Below are positions 45,962 to 54,805 of a stretch of 56,000 nt of DNA, one piece after another. The DNA comes from Polaromonas sp. (GTDB lineage Bacteria > Pseudomonadota > Gammaproteobacteria > Burkholderiales > Burkholderiaceae_C), in assembly GCA_030650875.1 (NCBI GenBank), contig JAUSDK010000175.1, positions 1-56,000 on the forward strand. Direction: 5' to 3'. The position numbers were made by a program, and so were the translations under genes. Below the pieces are notes generated by a model that had not been told where the DNA came from, did not search any database, and was given only the letters and a program-made list of their open reading frames with translations. Within the stretch, counting starts at the first letter, position 1. The number at the start of each line of letters is the position of its first letter.

Positions 45962-47260
45962 TCAGTGCATCCACCACTGGAGTGGCACGGTGACGATCTG
46001 GGGAAAAATAACCAGCAGGGAAAGCACGGCCAGTTGGGCCAGCAGGAAAGGCAGTACGCCCTTGAAGGCGTCGTCCATGCTGATCTTGGCCACACCACAC
46101 ACGACATTGAGGACGGTGCCCACCGGCGGCGTGATCAGACCGATGGCGTTGTTCATGATGAACATGACCCCGAAGTAAACCGGATCGATGCCGGCCTTGA
46201 GCACCACCGGCATCAGCACCGGTGTGAGGATCAGCACGGTCGGCGTGAAATCAAGTGCCGTGCCGACCACCACGATCAGCACCATCATGATGAGCATCAG
46301 CAGCATCTTGTTGCCCATGAAGGGCTCCAGCATGTTGGCGACTTCCGTCGGGATGTTGGCTACCGTGATGAGCCACGCACTGACCATGGCGGCGGCTACC
46401 AGAAACATCACCACCGCGGTCGTCTTGCCTGCGGTCAGCACCAGCTGATACAGCTCAGACCATTTGAGTTCGCGGTAAACAAACATGCCCACGGCAAAAC
46501 TGTAGACCGCCGCCACCACAGCCGCCTCGGTCGGCGTGAACACACCGAACTTCATGCCGCCAATGATGATGACGGGCAGGGCCAGCGCCAGGCTTCCTTC
46601 GGCGGTGATTTTCAGGCGTTCCGGTATCGCGATTTTGACGGCTGGTGGAACTTTTTCCTTTTTTGCCACCCACCACCAGGTCAGCCCGACGGCCACGCCC
46701 ATCAGAATACCCGGGACAATGCCGGCCAGAAACAGCTTGGTGATGGAGACGTTGCCCGCCACCCCAAAAATAATCATTCCGATGGAAGGCGGAATAACGG
46801 GGGCGATGATGCCGCCCGAGGCGATTAGTCCGGCCGAGCGGTTGATGTTGTAGCCCGCCGCCCGCATCATGGGAATGAGCAGGGCTGCCAGCGCGGCGGT
46901 ATCGGCCACGGCAGAGCCCGACAGTGAGGCCATGATGACGGCGGCTACCACGGTGACATAGCCCAGCCCGCCCCGGAAGTGGCCGACCCAGGCCATGGCC
47001 AGGTTGACAATGCGCCGGCTCAAGCCGCCGGCGTTCATGAACTCACCGGCGAGCATGAAGAAGGGCACGGCCAGCAGCGGGAAGTTGTCAGCCCCATCGA
47101 CAAAACGCTGCGCCAGGATCTGGCTGTCAAAAGCCACCAGGCCACTGGTCGCGGCCAGAAATCCCATCAGCGTCAGGCCGCAAACAAGCAAGGCATAGGC
47201 GATGGGCATGCCGATGGCCATGGCGGCCAGCAAGCTGACAATGAATACCGTGACGGTCAT
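45962..47260 (-). CDS. dctM: TRAP transporter large permease (DctM)
   Basis: This 432-residue membrane protein has about 12 helices. It contains the DctM landmarks VPFFMLAGEFMNAGGLSRRI near residue 85, SGSAVADTAALAALLIPMM near 115, and GIIAPVIPPSIGMIIFG near 150. It forms the sodium-coupled channel of the TRAP system. It overlaps the end of dctQ by four bases. Confidence 0.95.
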   Translation of the reverse strand: MTVTVFIVSLLAAMAIGMPIAYALLVCGLTLMGFLAATSGLVAFDSQILAQRFVDGADNFPLLAVPFFMLAGEFMNAGGLSRRIVNLAMAWVGHFRGGLGYVTVVAAVIMASLSGSAVADTAALAALLIPMMRAAGYNINRSAGLIASGGIIAPVIPPSIGMIIFGVAGNVSITKLFLAGIVPGILMGVAVGLTWWWVAKKEKVPPAVKIAIPERLKITAEGSLALALPVIIIGGMKFGVFTPTEAAVVAAVYSFAVGMFVYRELKWSELYQLVLTAGKTTAVVMFLVAAAMVSAWLITVANIPTEVANMLEPFMGNKMLLMLIMMVLIVVVGTALDFTPTVLILTPVLMPVVLKAGIDPVYFGVMFIMNNAIGLITPPVGTVLNVVCGVAKISMDDAFKGVLPFLLAQLAVLSLLVIFPQIVTVPLQWWMH

Positions 47261-47814
47261 GCTTTGATTTCCTTGATTTGCTTTTCGACGTCCGCCAGGC
47301 CTTCGGTTTCAATCACCTGGACCAGTTCGTCCTCGCGCAGCTGGCCGGTCAGCAGGCGGTAGATCACGTTCAGGTTCATGATGCCCATGACGCCACCCAC
47401 GACGTAGCCGATCCCATAGACCCAGATCATCGAGAGCCCGACGACTGGAGACACATTGGTGACCTGTAGCTCATGCATCTTCCATGTACCGACAAAAAAC
47501 AGCACGTTGCAACCCAGCATGAGTGACTCACTCAGGAACAGGCACAGTTTTTTTCCACCCAACCCCAGATGCTTGACCAGCGTGTCTACCCCCAGATGCC
47601 CTTTTTCGCGCATGGCGACCATGGCGCCGATATAGGTGAGCCAGATGAAGCAGTAACGGGACAGTTCGTCAGATATGTCAATGCCCGAGTTAAAGCCGTA
47701 GCGCAGCACCACGTTGCCGAACACCATGATGACCATGGCCACCATGGAAACGACGATCAGCAGTTCCAGCAGCTTGAAAAACCAGTGGACTGAAATTTGA
47801 ATGAATTTTTGCAA
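47257..47814 (-). CDS. dctQ: TRAP transporter small permease (DctQ)
   Basis: This 185-residue protein has four membrane helices. MVFGNVVLRYGFNSGIDISDELSRYCFIWLTYIG carries the R-Y and DE-R patterns common to DctQ proteins; only part of this stretch is diagnostic. A Gln/Glu-rich tail after residue 150 is slightly longer than typical. It starts 23 bases after the GntR gene, so regulator and transporter may share a transcript. Confidence 0.9.
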   Translation of the reverse strand: MQKFIQISVHWFFKLLELLIVVSMVAMVIMVFGNVVLRYGFNSGIDISDELSRYCFIWLTYIGAMVAMREKGHLGVDTLVKHLGLGGKKLCLFLSESLMLGCNVLFFVGTWKMHELQVTNVSPVVGLSMIWVYGIGYVVGGVMGIMNLNVIYRLLTGQLREDELVQVIETEGLADVEKQIKEIKA

Positions 47815-47837
47815 GCTTGTGTGTCCTATCGTGATGT

Positions 47838-48581
47838 TCAGGCTATTTTCAACAGCGACGAAGGCTTGCTGAGGCTAGGCAAACGACGATGCGAGGCCAG
47901 CACTTTTTCTATGTCGTTGTGTGCACCATCAATCAATTGCTGAATGGCCTTTTCGGCCCGGTCGGGGTTGTGGGCAATCACGGCATCGAGCACTTCCCGG
48001 TGCAGAGGCAGCGAATTCAGCGGCCCGTCCTTGCGGCGTATGGAAATTTCGAAACTGGTGCGCAGCAGGGCACCCAACGCCTTGCTCATTTGAACCAGCA
48101 TGCGGTTGCCGCAGGCGCGCAGTAGCCCCTGGTGAAAATGCAAATCGTGCGTGACATAGTCGCCGCCCTCTTCGACGGCATGCTTCATGCCGGCATAGGC
48201 AAGTTCTATTTCTGCGATGTCCTGGGCAGTGGCGCGCTCGGCAGCCAACCGCAGGGCAGCAGGCTCAACCACTCGGCGCAAGTCCTGCAGGTCGCGCAGG
48301 AATGCAGGCGTCAAGCCTGCCTTGGACTGCCAGATGATCACATCCGGGTCAAACCAGTTCCAGTGATCTTCCGGCAGCACCCGGGCGCCTACTTTGGGAC
48401 CGGTGGTCATAAGGCCCTTGGCAATCAAGGACTTTACCGCCTCGCGCACCACCGTGCGGCTGACTCCCAATTCCTTACACAACACAGGCTCAGATGGAAT
48501 CGAGCCACCCACGGCATAGTGTCCTGCGACGATCGCTTCACCGAGGCGGTCGACTGTATTACCGTGAACGTTTTTAATCAT
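47838..48581 (-). CDS. DgoR-like GntR/FCD transcriptional regulator
   Basis: This is a 247-residue GntR regulator. The winged helix spans residues 8-75 (IPSEPVLCKELGVSRTVVRE). An FCD effector domain runs from 93 to 225 with the usual metal-site histidines. The linker PEDHWNWFDPDVIIWQ resembles that of E. coli DgoR, the galactonate repressor, which supports control of galactonate-type catabolism. It is divergent from the IlvD/EDD gene, with a candidate operator between them. Confidence 0.9.
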   Translation of the reverse strand: MIKNVHGNTVDRLGEAIVAGHYAVGGSIPSEPVLCKELGVSRTVVREAVKSLIAKGLMTTGPKVGARVLPEDHWNWFDPDVIIWQSKAGLTPAFLRDLQDLRRVVEPAALRLAAERATAQDIAEIELAYAGMKHAVEEGGDYVTHDLHFHQGLLRACGNRMLVQMSKALGALLRTSFEISIRRKDGPLNSLPLHREVLDAVIAHNPDRAEKAIQQLIDGAHNDIEKVLASHRRLPSLSKPSSLLKIA

Positions 48582-48607
48582 GGTTATTACTTACTTGTCA
48601 AATTTAA

Positions 48608-48626
48608 TTGTATGAACATAATACAA
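48608..48626. promoter_or_regulatory. Candidate GntR operator between the regulator and the dehydratase gene
   Basis: TTGTAT and ATACAA form a perfect six-base inverted repeat separated by GAACATA, in the 67-base gap between the two divergent genes. FCD-type GntR regulators often bind A/T-rich palindromes of this kind. Assignment to the neighbouring regulator is inferred. Confidence 0.55.
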
Positions 48627-48648
48627 ATACAAATTAAGGACTTTCCCT

Positions 48649-50403
48649 ATGACTCCCCCAGAAAAACCTCCTTCTTCTCCCAAAAAGAAGCCCGAAGAAC
48701 TGCGAAGCCATCAGTGGTTTGGCCGGCAGGACCGCGACGGTTTTGTCTACCGCAGCTGGGTCAAAGGCAAGGGCGTGCCAGACGACCAGTTTGATGGCCG
48801 CCCGGTCATTGGCATTTGCAACACCTTCAGTGAACTCACCCCCTGCAACTCTCATTTCCGCACACTGGCCGAGCAGGTGAAGATCGGCATATACGAGGCC
48901 GGCGGCTTTCCGATGGAATTTCCGGTCATGTCGCTAGGCGAGACCCTGATGCGCCCGACCGCCATGCTGTACCGCAATCTGGCTAGCATGGATGTGGAGG
49001 AAAGCATTCGTGCCAACCCTCTCGACGGCGTCGTGCTGCTGATGGGCTGCGACAAGACCACGCCCGCCCTGCTGATGGGCGCCTCCAGCGTAAATCTGCC
49101 TACCATCGGCGTCTCTGGCGGAGCCATGCTCAATGGAAAATGGCGCGGCCAGGAACTGGGCTCGGGCACGGGGGTCTGGAGCATGAGTGAGCAGGTGCGC
49201 GCTGGCACGCTCAAACTGGAAGAATTCATGGAGGCCGAGAGCTGCATGCACCGCAGCCACGGGCACTGCATGACCATGGGTACGGCCTCCACCATGGCCA
49301 GCATGGTTGAAGCCCTGGGCATCGGCCTGCCGGGCAATGCGGCTTATCCGGCGGTGGACGGGCGGCGCAACGTTCTGGCGCGAAACGCGGGCCGACGCAT
49401 CGTCGAGATGGTGCACGAGGACCAGACCATCGCCAAGGTGCTTACGCGCGAAGCCTTCGAGAATGCGATTCGCACGCTGGCGGCCATTGGCGGCTCCACC
49501 AACGCGGTGATCCACCTGATCGCTATCGCTGGCCGCCTGGGCGTGCCACTCAGTGTGGACGACTTTGACCGCCTGGCCAGCGAACTGCCCTGCCTGGTCA
49601 ACCTGCAACCTTCTGGCGAACACCTGATGGAAGACTTTTGCTACGCTGGCGGCCTGCCGGTGGTGTTGAAGGAAATCGGGCATCTGCTGCATCGGGACAT
49701 CATCACAGTCACTGGCAAGAGCGTGGCAGAAAACTTCGCCGGCGCGCAGAATTACGACCCGCGCGTCATCAAGAAATTCGACGAACCGTTCAAGAAAAAG
49801 GCCGGCATTGCCGTGCTGCGCGGCAACCTCGCACCGCGCGGCGCCGTCATCAAGCCCAGCGCCGCCTCGCCCAAGCTGATGGTGCACACGGGTCGCGCCG
49901 TGGTGTTCGAGGACAGCCATGATTTTCATGCCCGTATCGACGACGAGAACCTCGATGTGGACGAAACCTGCATCCTGGTGCTCAAGAACTGCGGTCCCAA
50001 GGGCTATCCCGGCATGGCCGAGATCGGCAATATGCCGCTGCCGCCAAAAGTGCTGAAGAAGGGCGTCACCGACATGGTGCGCATCAGCGATGCGCGCATG
50101 AGCGGCACGGCCTACGGCACGGTGGTGCTGCACACCACGCCTGAAGCGGCTGCCGGTGGACCGCTGGCCGTGGTGCAAAACGGCGACATGATTGAGCTCA
50201 ACGTGCCCGAGCGCCGGTTGCAGCTGCTGATCAGCGACGAGGAGCTCGCGCGTCGCCTGGCCAACTGGAAGGCGCCTGAGCCGCCGCTGTCCTCCGGCTA
50301 CTGGAAGCTTTATGTGGACCACGTCCTGCAGGCCGATGAAGGCGTGGACCTTGACTTTCTTGTTGGCAAGCGAGGCGCTTTCGTGCCAAAAGACAACCAT
50401 TGA
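48649..50403 (+). CDS. IlvD/EDD-family sugar-acid dehydratase
   Basis: This 584-residue dehydratase closely resembles L-arabinonate/D-xylonate-type enzymes. The iron-sulfur cysteines are C66 (TPCNSH), C134 (GCDKTTP) and C207 (HGHCMTMG). Their spacings of 68 and 73 equal those I recall for the Rhizobium L-arabinonate dehydratase (59, 127, 200). NCGPKGYPGMAE and ISDARMSGTAYGTVVLH near the C-terminus are intact. It dehydrates an aldonic acid to a 2-keto-3-deoxy acid in the cytoplasm. Which aldonic acid is not settled; D-galactonate, L-arabinonate and D-xylonate all fit. Confidence 0.92.
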   Translation: MTPPEKPPSSPKKKPEELRSHQWFGRQDRDGFVYRSWVKGKGVPDDQFDGRPVIGICNTFSELTPCNSHFRTLAEQVKIGIYEAGGFPMEFPVMSLGETLMRPTAMLYRNLASMDVEESIRANPLDGVVLLMGCDKTTPALLMGASSVNLPTIGVSGGAMLNGKWRGQELGSGTGVWSMSEQVRAGTLKLEEFMEAESCMHRSHGHCMTMGTASTMASMVEALGIGLPGNAAYPAVDGRRNVLARNAGRRIVEMVHEDQTIAKVLTREAFENAIRTLAAIGGSTNAVIHLIAIAGRLGVPLSVDDFDRLASELPCLVNLQPSGEHLMEDFCYAGGLPVVLKEIGHLLHRDIITVTGKSVAENFAGAQNYDPRVIKKFDEPFKKKAGIAVLRGNLAPRGAVIKPSAASPKLMVHTGRAVVFEDSHDFHARIDDENLDVDETCILVLKNCGPKGYPGMAEIGNMPLPPKVLKKGVTDMVRISDARMSGTAYGTVVLHTTPEAAAGGPLAVVQNGDMIELNVPERRLQLLISDEELARRLANWKAPEPPLSSGYWKLYVDHVLQADEGVDLDFLVGKRGAFVPKDNH

Positions 50404-50421
50404 AAAAAGCACCCATTCATC

Positions 50422-51375
50422 ATGAAAATCCTGATCACCGATTACGACTTTCCCGACCTTGAACTGGAACAGGCGCTCTACCGCGCAGCCGGAGTTGAAG
50501 TCGTTGTTGCCCAATGCCGGACCGAAGACGAGGTGATCGCCGCCTCGGCCGGCTGCCAGGGCCTGCTGGTGCAATACGCGCCCGTCAATGCCAAGGTATT
50601 CGCGGCCCGCCCCGAGATCCGGATCGTCAGCCGCTACGGCGCCGGCTTCGACACGGTCAACACCGCTGACGCGGCAGCGCATGGCGTCTGGGTCGGCAAT
50701 TCACCTGATTATGGCGTGGGCGAGGTGGCCACGCATGCACTGGCCATGACGCTGTCGCTGCTGCGGCACATTGCGTTTTATGACCGGGACATCAAGGCCG
50801 GAAAGTGGCACTTCAGCACGGCCGGCAAGATTCAGCGCGTGGGTGACATGACCGTCGGCATCCTCGGCCTGGGCCGTATCGGCAAGCGAATGGCGCATAT
50901 CAGCCGCAACAGTTTCAAGCGCGTGATTGCCTGCGATCCCTACATCATCGACGGTGACTTCCCCGCCTATGTCGAACGCGTCAGCATGGAAGAACTGTTT
51001 GCGCAGGCCGACGCCGTTTCATTGCATGTGCCCCTCACCGACGAAACGCGCGGTCTCGTGAACGCATCGATGCTCGGCCTGATGAAACCCGGCAGCGTGC
51101 TGGTCAACACCGCGCGCGGCGCCGTCGTCAACATCGATGACCTGCTCGACGTGCTGGATGCCGGCAGGCTCGACAGCGCTGCGCTGGACGTGCTGCCCGT
51201 TGAGCCACCCGAGATGGATGCGCGTATCGTGCAGCATCCACGTGTCGTGCTGTCGCCGCATGCGGCCTTCTATTCCGTCGTGGCGGAAAAAGAGCTGAGG
51301 CGCAAGGCCGCGCAGAACCTGATTGACTGGTCGCTTCACGGTCACCCTACCTATGCCGTGGTCGCAGGCAAGTAA
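50422..51375 (+). CDS. D-isomer-specific 2-hydroxyacid dehydrogenase (CtBP-like)
   Basis: This 317-residue NAD-dependent dehydrogenase has the Rossmann motif GLGRIG near 149-154, the catalytic arginine R232 in NTARGAVVN, an acidic residue in LPVEPPE and H280 in SPHAAFYS. It belongs to the C-terminal-binding-protein-like branch of the family and reduces 2-keto acids such as hydroxypyruvate or phenylpyruvate. Its role in this operon is unclear; a sugar keto acid is likely. It begins 18 bases after the dehydratase stop. Confidence 0.9.
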   Translation: MKILITDYDFPDLELEQALYRAAGVEVVVAQCRTEDEVIAASAGCQGLLVQYAPVNAKVFAARPEIRIVSRYGAGFDTVNTADAAAHGVWVGNSPDYGVGEVATHALAMTLSLLRHIAFYDRDIKAGKWHFSTAGKIQRVGDMTVGILGLGRIGKRMAHISRNSFKRVIACDPYIIDGDFPAYVERVSMEELFAQADAVSLHVPLTDETRGLVNASMLGLMKPGSVLVNTARGAVVNIDDLLDVLDAGRLDSAALDVLPVEPPEMDARIVQHPRVVLSPHAAFYSVVAEKELRRKAAQNLIDWSLHGHPTYAVVAGK

Positions 51376-51499
51376 CGAAAAAAACGGCGCTAAGGCGCCT
51401 CTGATTGACGCCCTGAGTAAGCCTTGCGCCGTGCTGCCCGGGCCACTGGGCAGCGAGCCTGTCTTGAATACATCTGCAACCCCACATCACAGGGACCTC

Positions 51500-52438
51500 A
51501 TGAGCTATCGCACCTTGGCAGCAATCGACTGGGGCACCAGTTCACTGCGCGCGGCCCTACTCGACTCCGCCGGCGAAATTCTTGAAGAGCGGGCCTTCCC
51601 GCGCGGCATCCTGAGCGTGGAGCCTGGCGAGTTTGCTCCGCTTTTTGACGCGCTGTTCGGCGACTGGATGCGGCCTGAGGGCAGTTTGTGCCTGATCGCC
51701 GGCATGGCCGGCAGCCGACAAGGCTGGCTGGAAGCGCCTTACTGTTCCTGCCCCACCGGCTTTGCCGATCTGGGCCGGCAGCTCGCCTGGATAGAGCCCG
51801 GCCGTATCGCCGTCGTGCCCGGTTTGAGCCTTGACAAAGAGGGCTTGCCCGACGTGATGCGCGGCGAGGAAACCCAGGTGTTCGGCGCGCTGCAGTTGCT
51901 GGGGCTGGCCGACGCCCGACTGGTGTTGCCCGGCACGCACAGCAAGTGGGTCACCGTCAGCGAACACCGCATCACCGACTTTTCGACCTGGATGACCGGC
52001 GAGTTTTATGCCCTGCTGCGCCAGCACTCCATCCTGGCGAGGACGCTGCCCGACAGCGACAGCGAGGCATCGCACGACGACGCCGCCTTCGGACAAGGGG
52101 TTGCCCATGCCCTGCACGGCCAGGGCCTGCTGCACACGGCCTTCAGCACGCGCACCCTGGCCTTGTTCAACCGCATGGCGGCCGACCGGCTGCCGAGCTA
52201 CCTGTCGGGCCTGGTCATCGGAGAAGAACTGAAATCACAAACATTGCGGCAGGGCGATGCAGTTGTCGTCATGGGCGCCGAATCGCTGACCGTGCGCTAC
52301 GCGCATGCCCTGGCGCAGCTGGGCGTCTCGGTTCAGCGCGTGGGCGCTGGCGCCACCTGGCGCGGCTTGCGCGCCATTGCAGACAATCTGCCCTCGCCGG
52401 CTTACCCGGCGATAACTCGAAAAAACACAAAACCATGA
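51500..52438 (+). CDS. dgoK: DgoK, 2-dehydro-3-deoxygalactonokinase
   Basis: This 312-residue sugar-acid kinase of the DgoK family has the ATP-binding ASKHA-type N-terminus LAAIDWGTSSLRAALLD. VPGLSLDKEGLPDVMRGEETQ and LVLPGTHSKWV are diagnostic of DgoK. It phosphorylates 2-keto-3-deoxygalactonate at C6. The start MSYRTLAA follows an AGGGA-type site; a longer frame running back into the previous gene is not family-like. It overlaps dgoA by four bases. Confidence 0.94.
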   Translation: MSYRTLAAIDWGTSSLRAALLDSAGEILEERAFPRGILSVEPGEFAPLFDALFGDWMRPEGSLCLIAGMAGSRQGWLEAPYCSCPTGFADLGRQLAWIEPGRIAVVPGLSLDKEGLPDVMRGEETQVFGALQLLGLADARLVLPGTHSKWVTVSEHRITDFSTWMTGEFYALLRQHSILARTLPDSDSEASHDDAAFGQGVAHALHGQGLLHTAFSTRTLALFNRMAADRLPSYLSGLVIGEELKSQTLRQGDAVVVMGAESLTVRYAHALAQLGVSVQRVGAGATWRGLRAIADNLPSPAYPAITRKNTKP

Positions 52439-53073
52439 ACCCTCATCAAAAATTCTCCATCGGCCTGCAGTCTGTTCCGCTGGTCGCCATCCTGCGCGGA
52501 CTAAGCCCAGCAGAGGCGCTGCCGGTCGGCCAGGCGCTGCTGTCCACCGGCTGGACGCTGATTGAAATCCCCCTCAACTCGCCGCAGCCGCTTGACAGCA
52601 TTGCCGCGATGGCGGGTGCCTTCCCCGACGCGCTGATCGGCGCCGGCACGGTGCTGACGCCCGGGGATGTGCGCAACGTGCATGCGGCCGGCGGACAGCT
52701 GATCGTGTCGCCCAACTTCAACCCTGCGGTCGTGCGCGAAGCCGTGCGCCTGGGGCTGGTCTGCCTACCCGGCATCATGACAGCCAGCGAAGCCTTCGGC
52801 GCGCTCGAAGCCGGCGCCACAGGCCTGAAGATTTTCCCCGCCGAGATGATCACACCCGCCGTGGTGAAAGCCCTGCGCGCGGTGCTCCCAACTGGCACGG
52901 TCGTGCTTCCGGTGGGCGGCATCATCGCCGAGAACATGCGCTCTTACCTTGCCGCCGGCGCCAATGGCTTCGGCATTGGGTCTGCCTTGTACAAACCCGG
53001 CGCAGCCGCATCGGACGTGGCCGAAAGTGCTATGAAGTTCATTGCTGGTTGCACTTTTCCCGTGATGGCTTAA
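52435..53073 (+). CDS. dgoA: DgoA, 2-dehydro-3-deoxy-6-phosphogalactonate aldolase
   Basis: This 212-residue class I aldolase of the KDPG/KDPGal family has the Schiff-base lysine K132 in GLKIFPAEM, with E44 and R21 (VAILRGL) in expected places. It cleaves KDPGal to pyruvate and glyceraldehyde 3-phosphate. FPAEM rather than the FPA.V type sequence of Eda favours the galacto enzyme. The ATGA overlap with dgoK shows a coupled pair and completes the DeLey-Doudoroff galactonate route. Confidence 0.94.
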   Translation: MNPHQKFSIGLQSVPLVAILRGLSPAEALPVGQALLSTGWTLIEIPLNSPQPLDSIAAMAGAFPDALIGAGTVLTPGDVRNVHAAGGQLIVSPNFNPAVVREAVRLGLVCLPGIMTASEAFGALEAGATGLKIFPAEMITPAVVKALRAVLPTGTVVLPVGGIIAENMRSYLAAGANGFGIGSALYKPGAAASDVAESAMKFIAGCTFPVMA

Positions 53074-53136
53074 GCACTATTTGATCTAATAAAATCAGCC
53101 CGTTCAGCCATTTGGACTGGCCCGCGCCGTGCTAGC

Positions 53137-53928
53137 ATGAAACACTTAAACACGGATGGGGGCAAACTCTTGAACTCAGTATCACTCAAAGGACACTTGG
53201 CGGTCGTCACGGGTGCGAGCAAGGGATTGGGTCGACAAATGGCGGAGTCGCTGGCGGAGGCGGGCGCTGTCGTCGGCTTGGTCGCCCGCAGCAACGACCT
53301 ACTCAAGGAAGTTGCCGAAGGCATTCGCGCCAAAGGCGGCAAAGCGGAAGGGTTCGTGGCCGACGTCTCCGACGAAGCTTCAGTCGCGGCTATGGCTGAT
53401 CAGGTGAAACAGAAACTGGGTGTTTGCGACATCCTGATCAACAATGCGGGCATGAACAACCGCAAAGCCGTGGATGAGTTCACTCTCGCCGAATGGAACG
53501 AGATCGTCGGCGTCAATCTGACCGGACCGTTTTTGATGTGCCGCGCCTTCGTGCCTGGCATGAAAGAGAAGAAATTTGGCCGCATCATCAACATGACCTC
53601 GATCATGTCCCACGTTTCGCTCGCCAACCGCACCGGCTACAGCGCCACCAAAGCGGGTCTGCTCGGCATGACGAAGGCCCTGGCGTTGGAGCTGGTCTCC
53701 TATGGCATCACGGCCAATGGCATCAGTCCCGGGCCGTTTGAGACGGAGATGAACAGGACGCTTCTCGAGGACCCCGAGAAAAACCGCCAGTTTCTCTCGC
53801 GCATCCCGATGGGCCGCTGGGGCAAGCCGGAAGAGATCGGTTCGCTGGCCGTATATCTGTGCTCGGACGCAGCCAGTTTTATCACCGGCACCGACATCGT
53901 CATTGACGGCGGCTGGATCGCGCAATAG
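53137..53928 (+). CDS. SDR-family oxidoreductase
   Basis: This short-chain dehydrogenase has at most 263 residues. The motifs are TGASKGLG, NNAGMNN, the serine in NMTSIMSHVS, the dyad Y-S-A-T-K, and an end VIDGGWIAQ. It resembles gluconate 5-dehydrogenase. The first eight to ten residues may not be translated. It is last in the plus-strand dgo block, 63 bases after dgoA, and probably oxidises or reduces a sugar acid feeding the pathway. Confidence 0.9.
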   Translation: MKHLNTDGGKLLNSVSLKGHLAVVTGASKGLGRQMAESLAEAGAVVGLVARSNDLLKEVAEGIRAKGGKAEGFVADVSDEASVAAMADQVKQKLGVCDILINNAGMNNRKAVDEFTLAEWNEIVGVNLTGPFLMCRAFVPGMKEKKFGRIINMTSIMSHVSLANRTGYSATKAGLLGMTKALALELVSYGITANGISPGPFETEMNRTLLEDPEKNRQFLSRIPMGRWGKPEEIGSLAVYLCSDAASFITGTDIVIDGGWIAQ

Positions 53929-53974
53929 CGGCATCGCACCGGGGACACAAAGCCACAAAGCAGCCGGCAGAGAT

Positions 53975-54275
53975 CTACATAGCCGGAAAACTCAGAAAGT
54001 CACTCTGCACTTGGGCTACCGAGAGAACCCGCGGCGTCAGGCGCAGTTCGTCGATGTCGCGCGCCAGGTAGTAGCCGTTGTGCCACGATGATTTGCCGGC
54101 CGCGAACGTGCCGCCGGCCTGCGGCGTGATACCCAGGAACACATCCAGGCGGTCGAGCGCGCCATCAAGATACATGTTGAGGTGGCGCATCCAGCCATCA
54201 AATGTGACCGTTACATGGTGCCAGCGATTGAGCGCGCGCGCCGTATTGGAGACGGTCCAGCGCGCCGAGGCCGGT
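53975..54275 (-). pseudogene. LamG/concanavalin-like domain fragment
   Basis: The frame reads [21 protein letters not shown], then an LDG turn and YLARDIDELRLTPRVLS, which is the C-terminal half of a LamG-type jelly roll. Only about 95 residues remain, and the 5' end runs directly into transposase sequence, so the parent gene is truncated. Confidence 0.6.
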
Positions 54276-54282
54276 AGATGGC

Positions 54283-54518
54283 TGTGTGCGGTCCAGTGCT
54301 TGCGCCTGACTCTTCTCGTCACAGTACAACACCACGGCACGATCGGGCGGATTCATTTACAGCCCGACGATATCGGTGAGCTTTTCTTCGAACCGGATGT
54401 CATTGGAGACTTTGACGGTTTTGCTCAAATGAGGCTTGAGGCCGTGCGTTCGCCAAATACGCGAGACCGTGGCCGCACTGGCTCCCACTTCTTTGGCCTT
54501 GACCGCATCGCGCTGTTA
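54283..54518 (-). pseudogene. IS630-family transposase remnant with an internal stop
   Basis: One frame reads [20 protein letters not shown], then [22 protein letters not shown], a stop, and [20 protein letters not shown] followed by LDRTQPS. This is the mid-part of an IS630-type DDE transposase, including the CDEKSQ active-site aspartate. The stop (TAA) stands where family members have tyrosine (GLYxNPP). Both ends are missing. Confidence 0.8.
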
Positions 54519-54583
54519 TTTGTGCCCTATGTGGGCTACGGGGCCGGGCGGCTACGGCGGCGGTGTTTACGACCGTACACTGG

Positions 54584-54629
54584 CAACCCTGCAACCCTGC
54601 AACCCTGCAACCCTGCAACCCTGCAACCC
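54584..54629. repeat. Octamer tandem repeat (CAACCCTG)5 plus a partial copy
   Basis: Five perfect copies of CAACCCTG are followed by CAACCC. The unit is not a multiple of three, so any change in copy number would shift the frame. It lies in decayed sequence between the IS630 remnant and a possible peptidase fragment. Confidence 0.95.
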
Positions 54630-54637
54630 CGGCCCAT

Positions 54638-54743
54638 GACGGTGAGCCTGGGCTACGGCTGGCTGCCGGACATGGGGCCCGAGCCGCACGACATTCCGCT
54701 CGATGCGCGGCTCAACGCCAAGAGTGCAGTCTGGCCGGTGTAG
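54638..54743 (+). pseudogene. Possible C1-type peptidase N-terminal fragment
   Basis: A 34-codon frame reads MTVSLGYGWLPDMGPEPHDI, then PLDARLNAKSAVWPV and a stop. The GYGWLPD...HDI pattern resembles the start of some bacterial papain-like peptidases (GWIPDLPDxRD). The match is short, and the continuation was not found. Confidence 0.3.
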
Positions 54744-54805
54744 GACGGCGTCCCCACGCTCGTCACCGTGGGTGCTTCGCCGCCCCCGATGGAATGGAAC
54801 TGAGT

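Noticed and set aside
51378..51400. A GGCGC/GCGCC hairpin after the 2-hydroxyacid dehydrogenase gene.
   Set aside because: The stem is only five pairs with no T tract, and transcription probably continues into dgoK.
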